Of a stretch of DNA of 14,510 bases, positions 14,472 through 14,510 are shown one piece after another. Source of the DNA: an uncultured Pseudomonadota bacterium (GTDB lineage: Bacteria > Bdellovibrionota_B > Oligoflexia > Oligoflexales > CAILAO01). Every line of letters starts with the position of its first letter. The stretch's first letter is position 1. The stretch spans positions 1-14,510 of the forward strand of contig CAILAO010000051.1 of assembly GCA_903832105.1 (NCBI GenBank). The letters run 5' to 3'. Both the position numbers and the translations under genes were made by a program. Below the pieces are notes generated by a model. The model was given only the letters and a program-made list of their open reading frames with translations, had not been told where the DNA came from and did no database searches.

Positions 14472-14509
14472 CAACCCACAATATGACTAAAAATCTCGTT
14501 AGTCATGGC
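14471..14509 (-). CDS. possible 3' end of the gene upstream of atpF
   Basis: On the minus strand one frame is open from the right edge to TGA at 14471-14473 and reads AMTNEIFSHIVG. The other two frames hit stops within a few codons of the edge. The stop overlaps the ribosome site of atpF, which is the arrangement expected of a co-transcribed upstream gene. Twelve residues are too few to name the product, and the open frame could be chance. Confidence 0.35.
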   Translation of the reverse strand, partial: AMTNEIFSHIVG

Positions 14510-14510
14510 T

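Overview
The window looks like an ordinary chromosomal stretch of a Gram-negative bacterium. The lipoprotein-rich left end, the atpF-H-A-G-D-C order and the GroEL sequence would fit the Bdellovibrionota or another deltaproteobacterium-like lineage. That placement is inference, since no rRNA or lineage-specific marker is present. I did not find a new multi-gene system. The accessory-looking part is the left third plus a small repeat and recombinase scar.

Left part (1-3556, all + strand): the 3' end of a gene with a formylglycine-generating-enzyme-like (sulfatase-modifying fold) C-terminus; a secreted lipoprotein with Asp-box (BNR) repeats, probably a beta-propeller; a 418-base spacer with a good intrinsic terminator and a plausible promoter; and a 394-residue helical-repeat (TPR-like) protein of unknown function.

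Scar region (3557-3996): a perfect 24-nt inverted repeat, part of which lies in a perfect 2 x 40-bp tandem duplication. It joins directly onto the last quarter of a tyrosine recombinase gene that has lost its upstream part. Next come a bidirectional intrinsic terminator, which probably ends groEL transcription, and a palindromic sequence of dispersed-repeat type.

Middle (3997-7813): groES-groEL on the minus strand with a candidate sigma-70-type promoter and no CIRCE element; a minus-strand membrane protein with a TPR-like N-terminus, two membrane helices and a possible bacterial PH-like C-terminal domain; and, divergent from it, a plus-strand nitroreductase-family flavoprotein.

Right part (7837-14510, minus strand): a tightly packed F1Fo ATP synthase operon transcribed leftwards, atpF-atpH-atpA-atpG-atpD-atpC, with start/stop overlaps or short gaps. 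It is followed after 2 bases by a GT4-type glycosyltransferase that appears to be read through with atpC. The genes for Fo subunits a (atpB) and c (atpE) are not in the window. The operon promoter lies beyond the right edge.
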